Below the pieces are notes generated by a model, which worked only from the letters and a program-made list of their open reading frames with translations, had not been told where the DNA came from and did not search any database. DNA of 64,000 nucleotides from Streptomyces sp. ALI-76-A (lineage in GTDB: Bacteria; Actinomycetota; Actinomycetes; Streptomycetales; Streptomycetaceae), in the NCBI RefSeq assembly GCF_030287445.1, contig NZ_JASVWB010000004.1, forward strand, positions 62,001 to 126,000, given 5' to 3'. Positions 51,407 to 60,557 of the stretch are shown here, piece after piece. Each line of letters starts with the position of its first letter. The first letter of the stretch is position 1. The position numbers and the translations under genes were made by a program.

Positions 51407-51677
51407 GCGGACGTGCGGCCGGTGCCGTCGAAGGCCGTGTCACCCACCGGCCGGTTCACGCTCACGCGCCGGAGCCGGGCGGACTGGCCGAGCCCGGCGG
51501 AGCGCAGGACCGTGGAGGCCCCGCCGGCCCGGCTGGTCCCCGGCGCCCGGCCGGCTCCCACCGCGGCGGTCGGGCGGCCGGCGCCAGGAGGCGCGGCGGG
51601 CCGCCGTGTGCCCCGGCGCCCGGCAGCGGCCGCCGCCGCCCGGGAGCACGCCGAGGTCCAGGCGGGGCACGCGGGCG

Positions 51678-53357
51678 TCACCGCCGGTAGATCCTGATCG
51701 AGTGGCCGACGTCGTCGACCGGACGGCTGCTGTCGATCAGCCGGGCCAGCCGTCCCGTCGCCTTGGCGGCCGAGGAGTCCGAGACGACCAGCAGCCCGTG
51801 TACCGCCCGCACGGGCACCTCGCGCGGGTCGGCCGCGTCGATGCCGTAGAACGACGGCAGGCCGCTGCCCTTGTACACGAGCCAGACCCGCTCGCCGCGG
51901 TACCGCTCGCGCAGCCGGTCGGCGAGCCGGCCGAGATCCTGGCCCCAGTCGACGTTGGAGTCGTGCAGCCACAGCCGGGTCCTGGCCGGCCCGCCGAACG
52001 CCTCGTTGGAGTACGGCAGATAGAAGGGGTACGCCCGCAGCGAGCTCACCGCGACGAACAGCACCAGCGCCCCCGTCACCACCGGCGCCCACCGCCACCG
52101 CGCGGCGACGACGCAGCCCGCGGCCACCGCCAGGAACATCGGCAGGAAGACGGCGTAGCGGGTGCCGAGGTCCCGTGACCCCACCATGGCCGCGGCCAGC
52201 AGCACAGCGGCGGGCGCGAGCAGATACGGCGCCGCCGGCCGCAGCCGCCGCAGCGCCACCACCACGACCGCACCGGCGGCCCACAGCGCGAGCAGGCCGA
52301 GCGGGGTCTTCACCAGCAGCGCGGCCGGCAGGTAGTACCAGAGGGACCCCGTGTACACCCGGCCGAACAGGAAGCCCTGCCACGGCTGGTTCTCCAGCCG
52401 GAACTGGACCCGCATCCCGTCCCGGTACGCCTCCGGGAACGGCAGCGACCGGACGAGCAGCCCGCGCAGCCCCCGCACCACGGGCACCCGCTGCTCGGGC
52501 GTCCACCGCAGCCGCGGATCGACGGCCAGGTACGTCGCCCAGACGAGGGCGACCGCCACCAGCGCCACCACGCCGGCGCCCGCGACGGCGCGCAGCAGCG
52601 CCCTGCGCCGGTCCGCCGCCCCCGCGCTCGCGTGCCACGCCGACACACCGGCCAGCGCCAGCAGCACGGGTACGGCCGCCAGTGAACTCATCCTGGTGGC
52701 CAGAGCCGCTCCGAGCGCCGCCCCGGCCAGCGGCAGGAACAGCCGGGGCCGTCGGCGCGCCCGCCACAGCAGCCACGCCGAGGTCAGCAGGAACCCGGCC
52801 GCCGGGACGTCCAGCGTGGCCAGCGAGCCGTGCGCGACGACATCGGGGGAAAAGGCGTACAGCGCGAGCGCCGCCAAGCCGGCCACCGCACCGGCGAGTT
52901 CGCGGGCGAAGGCGAACACGACCAGCCCGAACAGCAGGGTCAGCGCGATCACCGGGAGGCGGGCCCACAGCATGAGCCGCCACGGGTCGTTGCCGGACCC
53001 GTACAACAGGCGCTGCCCGAGGAGACTCTGGCCGCCGGTGAAGGACGGGTCGACGTGCGGGTCGGCCAGCGCCACGCCGGCCGCGACGACCAGTTTGCCG
53101 AGCGGCGGGTGCTCGGGGTTGTGCCGCACCCGGTGCTCGCTCAGGTACTCGGCGGCCGTGCCGACGTACACCGGTTCGTCGATGGTCGGCGTCTGCTGGA
53201 CGGCCGTCGTCACCATCGCGACGGCCATCTGGGCCAGCAGCAGCACCACCAGGAACGGCACGAGCCACCGCCCGCCGGGCCGCACCGGCCACCGCCCGGC
53301 GGACGTGCCGGTGTGGGCCTCGGGGCCGAGGGCCGGGTGCGTCGCGCGTGCCATCAT
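51678..53357 (-). CDS. Multi-pass membrane glycosyltransferase (GT39/ArnT-like)
   Basis: The product has 559 residues and 10-12 membrane helices. After the first helix, an external loop has TPTIDEPVYVGTAAEYLSEH, the acidic motif region of polyprenyl-phosphate-sugar transferases, with HNPEHPPLGKL downstream. The C-terminal region is soluble (WGQDLGRLADRLRERYRGER). The class moves mannose or other sugars from a lipid carrier onto proteins or lipids at the outer membrane face; the acceptor is unknown. The next gene downstream of its start is a secreted PAP2 protein on the same strand. Confidence 0.8.
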   Translation of the reverse strand: MMARATHPALGPEAHTGTSAGRWPVRPGGRWLVPFLVVLLLAQMAVAMVTTAVQQTPTIDEPVYVGTAAEYLSEHRVRHNPEHPPLGKLVVAAGVALADPHVDPSFTGGQSLLGQRLLYGSGNDPWRLMLWARLPVIALTLLFGLVVFAFARELAGAVAGLAALALYAFSPDVVAHGSLATLDVPAAGFLLTSAWLLWRARRRPRLFLPLAGAALGAALATRMSSLAAVPVLLALAGVSAWHASAGAADRRRALLRAVAGAGVVALVAVALVWATYLAVDPRLRWTPEQRVPVVRGLRGLLVRSLPFPEAYRDGMRVQFRLENQPWQGFLFGRVYTGSLWYYLPAALLVKTPLGLLALWAAGAVVVVALRRLRPAAPYLLAPAAVLLAAAMVGSRDLGTRYAVFLPMFLAVAAGCVVAARWRWAPVVTGALVLFVAVSSLRAYPFYLPYSNEAFGGPARTRLWLHDSNVDWGQDLGRLADRLRERYRGERVWLVYKGSGLPSFYGIDAADPREVPVRAVHGLLVVSDSSAAKATGRLARLIDSSRPVDDVGHSIRIYRR

Positions 53358-53449
53358 CCGCCCCGCGGTGACACCGGGCGGACGGCGGCGGGAGCGAGCC
53401 GGCGGCGTCTCATGCGCCTACTCTGCATCAGCTCCCGCCGCGCGAGGCG

Positions 53450-55378
53450 TCACCGCTTCAGAAGTCGTACCGACAGTCCGTCCGCCGTGTGGACGGGTAC
53501 GGCCCGCAGCCGGTCGGAGTTCAGCTCGACGCGGTCGAACTGGCCGCGCACCACCGGGGCGCCGAGCACACGGACCGTGCGCCCCGCCGCCGGCGGCCGT
53601 TCGGCGTCCAGCCGCAGCGACAGCGTGCTGCCCCGGCCGAGCACCGCCCGCCGCGTCACCTCCAGCACCGGCTCCTGGCCCGACCGCAGGGTCACCTCAA
53701 GCGTGCCGGACTCCTGTGTGTAAGTGCCGTGGACCCGCAGCGACTTGCCGAGCCTCAGCGTGCCGCCCTGCACCCGCACGTCACCGTGGCCCAGCGCGTG
53801 CGCCGAGGCGGCGACCAGGACACCGTCCGCCAGCGACGTGCCGCCGGTGTACCGGTTGTGGCCGGTGAGGGTCAGCGTGCCGGTGCCGCGCTTGGTCAGA
53901 CCGCCGTCGCCGTCGATGTCGTTGCGCCAGCGGTCGGCCGCCCGGAAGCCGCCGGCCGTCGCGTCCAGCGTGACGGTCACGTCGGAGTCGAAGGCGCCGT
54001 ACCCGTCCGCCGCGGCGAACAGGTTCAGCCGCCCCCACTGCTCGAAGCCGTCCAGCAGGACGTACCCGGCGGGCAGCGCGGTCGTGCGCAGCACCTCGCG
54101 CCGCTGGGCCGCGTCCAGGTACGGCAGCCGCGTCTCCAGCAGCACCTCCGCGCCCTTCGGCACGGTCAGCGGCGCGTTGCGGCCGCGCCGGGTCAGCACG
54201 TACGTCAGCTTGGGCTCGACCACGCGTTCGTTGGCCTTCCGGTCGGCGTACGGGTCGGACGCGTCCGCGTGGGCGTACGTGTACAGGGTGTCCGCGGTCG
54301 TGCCGGTCCGCTCCTGGAAGTACGCCAGGGCCTGGGCGCGGGCGGCGGCCTTGAGGTCCGCGTTCGCCGGGTCGGCCAGCGCGGCGGCGGCCAGGGCGGT
54401 GGCCATGATCCGGCCGCCGAGGACGTCGACCGTGGAGTGCATGCCGGCCATGATCCGGGTGTGGCTCAGCTCGAACGCACGGGTCACCAGCTCCTGGAAC
54501 CGCTCGGGCACCGCGTACGCGAAGGCCAGGGCCGCCAGGTGGAAGGCGTTGGTGTGGCCGCTGGGGAAGCCGCCGTCATCCACCGGCGAGGTGCTGCGCT
54601 GCCGCAGCAGCTGCGTGGCGACGACCACCTTGGAGTCGTACACCGGGTAGCCGAGCGCGTCCTTCGCCCCCGTGTCGACGACTTCGCTGTCCTCGTTCAT
54701 GCGCCACGGACGCGGGTACTGGAAGGCGTACTTGCCGGGGTTGCCCGAGGCGAACGGGCCGCGCACGGTGTCGACCAGCCTGGCCACCTGCCCGAGCGCC
54801 GAGTCGTACGAACCGGCGCCGATCGCGGATCCGGCGGGGGCACCGGCCGGCACGGCGTCGCTGATCGTGGTGGCGGGCGTGGTGTCGGGGGCGGCGGTGA
54901 TGGACGTGACCGCCTTGGCGCCCGCCCTGTAGAGGCCGGCCAGCGGGCCGAGGCCCGCGATCATGGCGTAGCTCTGGTGCTGGCGGTCGTAGAGGAACGC
55001 CTCCTTCGCCTGTGCCTCGGTGCGCGCGGACGTGACGCGGGCGCAGTAGCGCATGTTGGCGCGCAGCACCTCGGGCAGCAGCGGGGTGCCGGTGTTCCAG
55101 GCGTCACCGGTCTTCCACACCTCGGCCATGCCGCCGAGGATCCGGACCACGGCGTTGGTCTCGGGCGTCAGGTTCGCCACGACGTTGGTCCTGTAGTCGT
55201 CGACGAACGCGGCGAAGGCCGTGGCCGCCTTCGCATCCGTGGCGGACAGCCAGGTCGCGAGCGTGGGCGCGGCCAGCACCCCGGCCGAGGCGCCCAGGGA
55301 CGTCTTCAGAAACCCCCTTCGGTTCACGGCGCGTTCACGGACCGAGGTGGGGGAGCGGTGCCCGGCTGAGGACGGCAT
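53450..55378 (-). CDS. Tat-exported PAP2/vanadium-haloperoxidase-type phosphatase with beta-helix-like tail
   Basis: The product has 642 residues. A twin-arginine signal (NRRGFLKTSLGASAG near residue 20) is followed by a PAP2/haloperoxidase domain with GFPSGHTNAFHLAAL and SHTRIMAGMHSTVDVLGG. The C-terminal 170 residues have an autotransporter-associated beta-strand motif (GLTKRGTGTLTLTGHNRYTG then GTSLADGVLVAA), rare in Gram-positive proteins. It may dephosphorylate lipid or polyprenyl phosphates outside the membrane, or oxidise halides. ATG 55378 has GAGAGG upstream. Confidence 0.83.
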   Translation of the reverse strand: MPSSAGHRSPTSVRERAVNRRGFLKTSLGASAGVLAAPTLATWLSATDAKAATAFAAFVDDYRTNVVANLTPETNAVVRILGGMAEVWKTGDAWNTGTPLLPEVLRANMRYCARVTSARTEAQAKEAFLYDRQHQSYAMIAGLGPLAGLYRAGAKAVTSITAAPDTTPATTISDAVPAGAPAGSAIGAGSYDSALGQVARLVDTVRGPFASGNPGKYAFQYPRPWRMNEDSEVVDTGAKDALGYPVYDSKVVVATQLLRQRSTSPVDDGGFPSGHTNAFHLAALAFAYAVPERFQELVTRAFELSHTRIMAGMHSTVDVLGGRIMATALAAAALADPANADLKAAARAQALAYFQERTGTTADTLYTYAHADASDPYADRKANERVVEPKLTYVLTRRGRNAPLTVPKGAEVLLETRLPYLDAAQRREVLRTTALPAGYVLLDGFEQWGRLNLFAAADGYGAFDSDVTVTLDATAGGFRAADRWRNDIDGDGGLTKRGTGTLTLTGHNRYTGGTSLADGVLVAASAHALGHGDVRVQGGTLRLGKSLRVHGTYTQESGTLEVTLRSGQEPVLEVTRRAVLGRGSTLSLRLDAERPPAAGRTVRVLGAPVVRGQFDRVELNSDRLRAVPVHTADGLSVRLLKR

Positions 55379-55470
55379 ACGTCTGCCTCTCGTGAGTGTG
55401 TCGGCCCTGCGGCCGCTGGGAGGTGGAGCGATCGATCGCGGCTGACGGCGCGGCACGTGACACGGGGGTC

Positions 55471-55487
55471 GAACGCGCTTTCCAAAG
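55471..55487. promoter_or_regulatory. GCGCTTTC element upstream of PAP2 gene
   Basis: GAACGCGCTTTCCAAAG shares GCGCTTTC with the element AAGCGCTTTC upstream of the second sugar operon (57944). It may be one regulator's site, but the match is short. Confidence 0.3.
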
Positions 55488-55552
55488 CCGTACGAGCGAA
55501 GATCTACGGGCGGGTCGTGTCGCGGCGGGGAGGATCCGGCGTCCGCCGCGTG

Positions 55553-56461
55553 TCATACGAGTGAACGGGCCATCGCCACGGCCCCTTCGACCGGCGGCAC
55601 GTCCAGCGGACGCGGCCGGGCCCCGGGCACGCTCGTTCCCAGGGCCGACACGAAGGCGTCGTACAGGGCGGGCTGGGCGAGGACGGTACGGCCGGCGACC
55701 ACGACGTCGTCGACGGCCACTCCGCGGGCGGCGAGCCGGGCCACGAGCGCGGCCAGCGAGCGGCCACCGTAGGCGATCACCGAGCGGGCGAGCGGCGAGC
55801 CCGCCTCGGCGGCGGCGAACACGACGGGCGCGTGCCGGCCCCACTCGGCGGAGGCGTCCGTGGCCCGTTCCAGGGCCGCGCCGAGCGCCGGCACCTCGTG
55901 GACGCCGAACGCGGCGACCAGGCCCGCGGCGAGTGCGTCGGGATCCTCGCCGCGATCGTGCGCCGCCCACGCGGACCGTACGGCCTCGCGGACGAGACCG
56001 GCCGAACCGCCCTCGTCGCCGAGTACCGCGCCCCAGCCCCCGACCTGGACGGGAGTGCCGTCGGCGCGGCGGCCGACCGCGACGGAGCCGGTACCGGCCA
56101 CCAGGCCGACACCCCGGTCCAGTCCGGCGGCGGGCACGAGCAGTTCGGCGTCCCCCGTGACGCGTGCGGGCGCGTCGAAGTGCAGATGGAGCGCGGTGCG
56201 TATCTGGGCGGCCTGGCGGGGCGTCTCGCAGGCGTGACCGCCGACGGCCACGGCGGACGGGCGTGCGCCCGCCGGCAGCACCCCGGCGACCAGGGCCGCG
56301 AGCCATCCGGCGGCGGCCACCGGGTCGTGCGGGCGCCAGCCGCCGCTCGGGCGGACATGGTCGGCGACGCAGGTGTCGCCCGCGACGGCGCGCAGGTGCG
56401 TCTTGGTGCCGCCCACGTCGATTCCGACGACGAGCGGGCTCGAGGGGAGAGCGTCCGGCAC
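55553..56461 (-). CDS. BadF/BadG-type sugar kinase (N-acetylglucosamine kinase-like)
   Basis: The product has 302 residues of the actin-like ATPase fold: VGIDVGGTKTHLRAVAG (phosphate 1), VTGDAELL, VAGTGSVAVGR (phosphate 2) and GGWGAVLGDEGGSAGLVREA. The last motif marks the BadF/BadG/eukaryotic GlcNAc-kinase family. It probably phosphorylates an imported amino sugar or hexose. It is divergent from the ROK regulator and the second sugar ABC operon, which fits a role after uptake. The GTG start has AAAGAGGA upstream. Confidence 0.83.
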   Translation of the reverse strand: MPDALPSSPLVVGIDVGGTKTHLRAVAGDTCVADHVRPSGGWRPHDPVAAAGWLAALVAGVLPAGARPSAVAVGGHACETPRQAAQIRTALHLHFDAPARVTGDAELLVPAAGLDRGVGLVAGTGSVAVGRRADGTPVQVGGWGAVLGDEGGSAGLVREAVRSAWAAHDRGEDPDALAAGLVAAFGVHEVPALGAALERATDASAEWGRHAPVVFAAAEAGSPLARSVIAYGGRSLAALVARLAARGVAVDDVVVAGRTVLAQPALYDAFVSALGTSVPGARPRPLDVPPVEGAVAMARSLV

Positions 56462-56765
56462 GGATCCTCTTTCGTCGTTGCGCTGGGCCGCGACGGTGGG
56501 CGAACCGTGCTGGAGCAGGGGGAGCCGATGAACTAGGGAAGCCCCGGGACGGGCCTCTGACGGGCACGGCAGGCGAGTACCGTGACGTTCGTTAGGAAGT
56601 TAACTAACGAAGTACAGTGCGTGTCAAGAGGCCTCGCGACTCGACCACCGGAGCGGTTCCCCTCGGGCCGCACGGGGCGGAAACCGCGACGCCAGGGCAT
56701 CCCGTCGCCGCGTCCCAGGAGCCGATCGCCCCGGGAGCGCGGCCCTTGACCCGTGGGGGAGAACT
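56462..56765. other. Divergent control region between sugar kinase and ROK gene
   Basis: This is 304 bp without a supported gene. It contains the dyad CGTTAG-N8-CTAACG at 56590-56609, including the palindrome GTTAAC. Confidence 0.5.
56590..56609. promoter_or_regulatory. ROK-type operator-like dyad CGTTAG-N8-CTAACG
   Basis: CGTTAGGAAGTTAACTAACG has perfect 6-bp arms. As far as I recall, dyads of the form GTTAGGAAA-CTTTCCTAAC control ROK-regulated sugar genes in Streptomyces; this half-matches. It lies between the kinase and ROK genes and could control both. Confidence 0.6.
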
Positions 56766-57911
56766 GTGGAACACGGCGTGGCGAAAGCCCCCCGCCTGAC
56801 CGAGAGCGCGAGCGCGGTGTTCGCCGTGCTGGCCGGGGCGGGCACGGCGACCCGGCCGCAGCTCGCGAGTCTGGCGGGCCTGTCCAAGCCGACGGTGTCC
56901 TCCGCCGTCGTGGAGCTGGAGAGCGCGCGGCTCGCCGCCCACTCCGGCACCTCGTCCGGCGGTACCGGCCGCTCCGCCGCCGTATACCGTCTCGGGCCGG
57001 CCGCCGGAACCGTGCTCGCCGTCGATCTGGGCCCCGCCCTCACCCGGGTGCGCGGCTGCGCCCTGGACGGCTCGCTGCTCGCCCAGGCCACCGGATCCCG
57101 TCAGGACGCCGCCGACGTCGTGCGCGAGGCCCTCGACGGCCTGCCGGCCGACGCCCCGCTGCGCACCGTCGTGGTCGCCGTCGGCGATGTGACCGCGCGG
57201 GAGAAGGAGGGCAGCGGCATGCGCCCCGCGACCGCCAAGGCGGGGCCCGCCTTCGACGCCATGGCCGTCGCGCTGCCGCCGGGTGTGCCGGTCCACCTGG
57301 AGAACAACGTGAACTGCGCCGCGCTCGCCGAACTGCACGAGGGCGCCGCCCGTGGCCACCCCACCTTCGGCTACCTGCGGATCGGCGTGGGCATCGGCCT
57401 CGGCATCGTGGTCGGCGGCCAGGTGCTGCGCGGCGCCAACGGAGCCGCCGGTGAACTGGCCCGGCTGCCCTACCCCTGGGACGACGACCGCGAGCCGCGC
57501 CACGAGGCGCTGGAGGAGTACATCGGCGCCCGCTCGCTCCTGCGACGGGCCGCCGAGGCCTGGCCGGACACCGACGGGCCCTGCCCCCGCACCCCCGAGC
57601 GGCTCTTCGCCCTGGCCGGGGAGGGCCGGGCCACGGCCCGCGCCGTCGTCGGCCGCCACGCGGCGGACGTGGGCCGCCTCGCCGCCGCCGTGACCGCCGT
57701 GCTCGACCCGGGACTCATCGTGCTGGGCGGCAGCACCGGCGCGGACCCGCAGCTTCTGCCCGGCGTCCGGGCCGAACTGGGGCGGCTGAGCTGGCCCACC
57801 GAGGTGGTCAGCAGCACGGTCGGTGACCTGGGCACTGTCGTGGGTGCCGCCCGGCTCGCGGTGGCCCGGGGAGTCCAAACCGTGACCGAGGCCGCGCGGG
57901 CGAAGGATTGA
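56766..57911 (+). CDS. ROK-family transcriptional regulator of the second sugar operon
   Basis: The product has 381 residues. The N-terminal helix-turn-helix (about 30-65; PQLASLAGLSKPTVSSAVVE) is followed by an ROK fold (VHLENNVNCAALAELHEGAA, LRIGVGIGLGIVVGG, LGGSTGADPQLL). The zinc-binding cysteines are missing: the region reads GELARLPYPWDDDREPRHEA. It is therefore a sensor, unlikely to be a kinase. It precedes the sugar ABC operon on the same strand and is divergent from a sugar kinase. The GTG start has GGGGGAGA upstream. Confidence 0.85.
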   Translation: MEHGVAKAPRLTESASAVFAVLAGAGTATRPQLASLAGLSKPTVSSAVVELESARLAAHSGTSSGGTGRSAAVYRLGPAAGTVLAVDLGPALTRVRGCALDGSLLAQATGSRQDAADVVREALDGLPADAPLRTVVVAVGDVTAREKEGSGMRPATAKAGPAFDAMAVALPPGVPVHLENNVNCAALAELHEGAARGHPTFGYLRIGVGIGLGIVVGGQVLRGANGAAGELARLPYPWDDDREPRHEALEEYIGARSLLRRAAEAWPDTDGPCPRTPERLFALAGEGRATARAVVGRHAADVGRLAAAVTAVLDPGLIVLGGSTGADPQLLPGVRAELGRLSWPTEVVSSTVGDLGTVVGAARLAVARGVQTVTEAARAKD

Positions 57912-57943
57912 CGGCTTCGGACTTGGTCTGCCAATGTCCGGAC

Positions 57944-57953
57944 AAGCGCTTTC
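57944..57953. promoter_or_regulatory. AAGCGCTTTC element upstream of second sugar operon
   Basis: AAGCGCTT is an 8-bp palindrome of the type bound by LacI-family repressors, 234 bp before the binding-protein ATG. No LacI gene is nearby. Confidence 0.35.
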
Positions 57954-58186
57954 TAAGTCGGTCGGGACGCCGGCTTGGGGTGAGCGTCCCGACCGTACGT
58001 CAGGTACGGCAGCCCAGCGAGGGCGTGCTCGCGAGGCGACGGCCGCGGAGGCCGGGGACCCCACCCGAGAGAACGGCGCGGCCGGGCGAGGCCGTGCCCC
58101 CGGAAAGCGACATTCCCTGCACAATGCACCCGTGCCGCCTCAGCTGGCGCCGTGCTTCTTCCGCTACGACGAAAAAGGGATCGAAG

Positions 58187-59512
58187 ATGACCACTGTGGG
58201 TGTGCGGCGCTCCCGCCGACTCGGCCGCGGCGGCATACGCCGCCTGGTTCCCCTCGCTGCCGTGGCCACGGCAGGTGCCCTGTTGCTCTCCGCCTGCGGC
58301 GGGTCGGGATCCGACTCGGGCGGGAACGCCAAGTCGCTGACGTTCTGGATCTCCACGGTTCCGGGGCAGGACGCGGGCTGGAAGAAGATGGTGGCGCAGT
58401 ACAAGAAGGAAACCGGCGTCGACGTCAAGCTCGTCAACATCCCCTACGACGGCTACGACGCGAAGCTGCGCAACGCCGCGCAGGCGAACTCCCTGCCCGA
58501 CGTGGCGGCCGTGCCGAAGCTGGACCCGATCTGGTCGAACAAGCTGATCGACCTCAGCTCCATCGCCAACAACAAGACCAACAAGATCAACGCCAACTTC
58601 GTCGCCAAGGACTCGTCCGGGAAGGTTCTGTCGATCCCCTCGGACGTCACCGCGTCCGGCATGTTCATCAACAAGTCACTCTTCGAGAAGGCCGGCGTCT
58701 CCTACCCGACCTCCCCCGAGAAGACCTGGACCTGGACCGAATTCATCAAGGCGGCGGACGAGGTCCGGGAGAAGACCAAGGCCAAGTACTCCCTGACGTT
58801 CGACCAGTCGCCGTCCCGGCTCCGCGCCATGGTGTACGAGATGGGCGGGAAGTACGTCCACGCGGACTCCTCCGGCAAGTTCTCGGCGGACGCGGCGACC
58901 AAGAAGGCCGTGGACTACTTCGTCGGACTGAACGACGACAAGACCATGCCGAAGTCGGTGTGGACCAGCGGCGCCGACCCGTCGGCCATGTTCCAGAGCG
59001 GTGACGTCGTCGCTTACTGGTCCGGCGTGTGGCAGGTTCCCGCCTTCGCGGAGAGCATCAAGAAGTTCGAGTGGGCGAGCGTCCCGACTCCCGCCCAGCC
59101 GGTGCAGGCCAGCGACGTCAACAGCGGCGGCATGACGGTGGGCTTCAACAACAACGCCGACGCGGCCACCGCGGCGACGAAGTTCCTGTCCTGGCTGTAC
59201 GAGCCGGCCCACTACCAGGCGCTGTGTGAGGCGTCCGGGTTCCTGCCGGTCGAGAGCGGTCTGAACCCGAAGTACCCCTTCACTTCCGAGGCGGCACAGG
59301 CGGCGTTCAAGCTGTACAACGAGTCGATCCCGCTCTACGCCCCGATCTCCGGCTACTTCAACAGCGCGCAGACGAACTGGGTGCTGAAGGGCAAGAGCCT
59401 CACCGAGGACCCGACCAAGACGGAGCTCGGCAAGGCGATCAACGGCCAGCAGTCGGCCGACAAGGCCCTGCAGAACATCGTGGACGGCTACAACCAGCAG
59501 GTCGGCGGCTGA
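58187..59512 (+). CDS. Sugar ABC transporter substrate-binding lipoprotein
   Basis: The product has 441 residues. An Arg-rich start and lipobox LSAC (lipid-anchored Cys at 37) are followed by a family-1 solute-binding fold (LTFWISTVPGQDAGWKKMVA, VNIPYDGYDAKLRNAAQANS, AYWSGVWQVPAFAES). ATG 58187 has AAAGGGA 7 nt upstream; the longer frame has no site. The ligand is unknown, though the nearby kinase and uncharacterised C-terminal gene suggest a glycan fragment. Confidence 0.9.
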   Translation: MTTVGVRRSRRLGRGGIRRLVPLAAVATAGALLLSACGGSGSDSGGNAKSLTFWISTVPGQDAGWKKMVAQYKKETGVDVKLVNIPYDGYDAKLRNAAQANSLPDVAAVPKLDPIWSNKLIDLSSIANNKTNKINANFVAKDSSGKVLSIPSDVTASGMFINKSLFEKAGVSYPTSPEKTWTWTEFIKAADEVREKTKAKYSLTFDQSPSRLRAMVYEMGGKYVHADSSGKFSADAATKKAVDYFVGLNDDKTMPKSVWTSGADPSAMFQSGDVVAYWSGVWQVPAFAESIKKFEWASVPTPAQPVQASDVNSGGMTVGFNNNADAATAATKFLSWLYEPAHYQALCEASGFLPVESGLNPKYPFTSEAAQAAFKLYNESIPLYAPISGYFNSAQTNWVLKGKSLTEDPTKTELGKAINGQQSADKALQNIVDGYNQQVGG

Positions 59513-59516
59513 GCGT

Positions 59517-59563
59517 AGGCCGGCAGGCCCGGGCGGCGGGGTCGAGACACCGCCGTCCGGCCT
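59517..59563 (+). terminator. Hairpin after the binding-protein gene
   Basis: AGGCCGG (59517-59523) and CCGGCCT (59557-59563) close a long GC-rich stem with an inner GGCGG/CCGCC pairing. It lies between binding protein and permeases, a common place for a stabilising or attenuating hairpin that gives excess binding protein. Confidence 0.55.
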
Positions 59564-59636
59564 CAGGACCCCACGTGATGCCGGGCTCATGGCCTGAGCC
59601 GCCAGGAACTCATTCCACCAGCACGGAGTCAGGAAG

Positions 59637-60557
59637 ATGACAAAACGCGCCTCGGACGTGTCCGCCGTGTCCGTGAGCCCGCCCAGGAGACGCAGTAAGT
59701 ACACCCTTGCGCCGCTCGTTCTCATCGCGGCCAATGTCGTGCTCTTCGCACTGTTCTTCGTCTGGCCGGCGGTGATCGGGCTCGTCTACTCGTTCACGAA
59801 CTACACGGGTGTGGGGGCGTTCCAGTACATCGGACTGGACAACTACAGCAAGCTGCTCGGAGACTCCACGTTCTACGAGGCGGGGACCCGGACGCTGCTG
59901 TACACCGTGCTCTTCGTTCCGCTGAACTTCGTGTTCTCGCTGCTCATCGCCAACGTGCTGGTGAGCAAGCACGCCAAGGGCGTGTCGGTCGCCCGCGTCT
60001 TCTTCTTCATCCCGTGGCTGCTGTCGCCCATCGTGGTGGGTGTCCTGTGGCGGTGGCTGTTCGGTGAGAACTTCGGACTGGTCAACTACCTCATCGAGAA
60101 GCTCGGCGGAAGCGCCGTGCCGTGGCAGTCGAACGCGGACCTGTCGCTGATGGTGGTCGTGGTGGCGGCATCCTGGGCCTGGACGGGCTTCTCCATGCTG
60201 CTGTTCATCGCGGCGATCAAGAACGTACCGACGTCGTACTACGAGGCGGCCGCGCTCGACGGCGCCGGTCCGTGGCGCCAGTTCATCAGCATCACACTGC
60301 CGAGCATCGCGCCCACCTCCTTCATCGTCATCCTGCTCAACACGATCCACGGGATGAAGGAATACCCGCTGTTCGCCTCCCTCAACAACGGCGGACCCGG
60401 AACGTCGAACAACCTGCTTGTCCAGTACATCTACCAAACCGGCTTCAAAGCAGGCCAGATCGGCTACGCGAGCGCCGCGTCGTTCGTGCTCATGCTCTTC
60501 CTGATGGGCGTCGCGCTCATCCAGCTGATGGTCAACCGGCGGGTGGAGAACCGATGA
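59637..60557 (+). CDS. Sugar ABC transporter permease (MalF-type)
   Basis: The product has 306 residues with six membrane helices and the ATPase-contact loop SYYEAAALDGAGPWRQFISI. Its TGA overlaps the ATG of the next permease (ATGA), indicating translational coupling. Confidence 0.9.
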   Translation: MTKRASDVSAVSVSPPRRRSKYTLAPLVLIAANVVLFALFFVWPAVIGLVYSFTNYTGVGAFQYIGLDNYSKLLGDSTFYEAGTRTLLYTVLFVPLNFVFSLLIANVLVSKHAKGVSVARVFFFIPWLLSPIVVGVLWRWLFGENFGLVNYLIEKLGGSAVPWQSNADLSLMVVVVAASWAWTGFSMLLFIAAIKNVPTSYYEAAALDGAGPWRQFISITLPSIAPTSFIVILLNTIHGMKEYPLFASLNNGGPGTSNNLLVQYIYQTGFKAGQIGYASAASFVLMLFLMGVALIQLMVNRRVENR

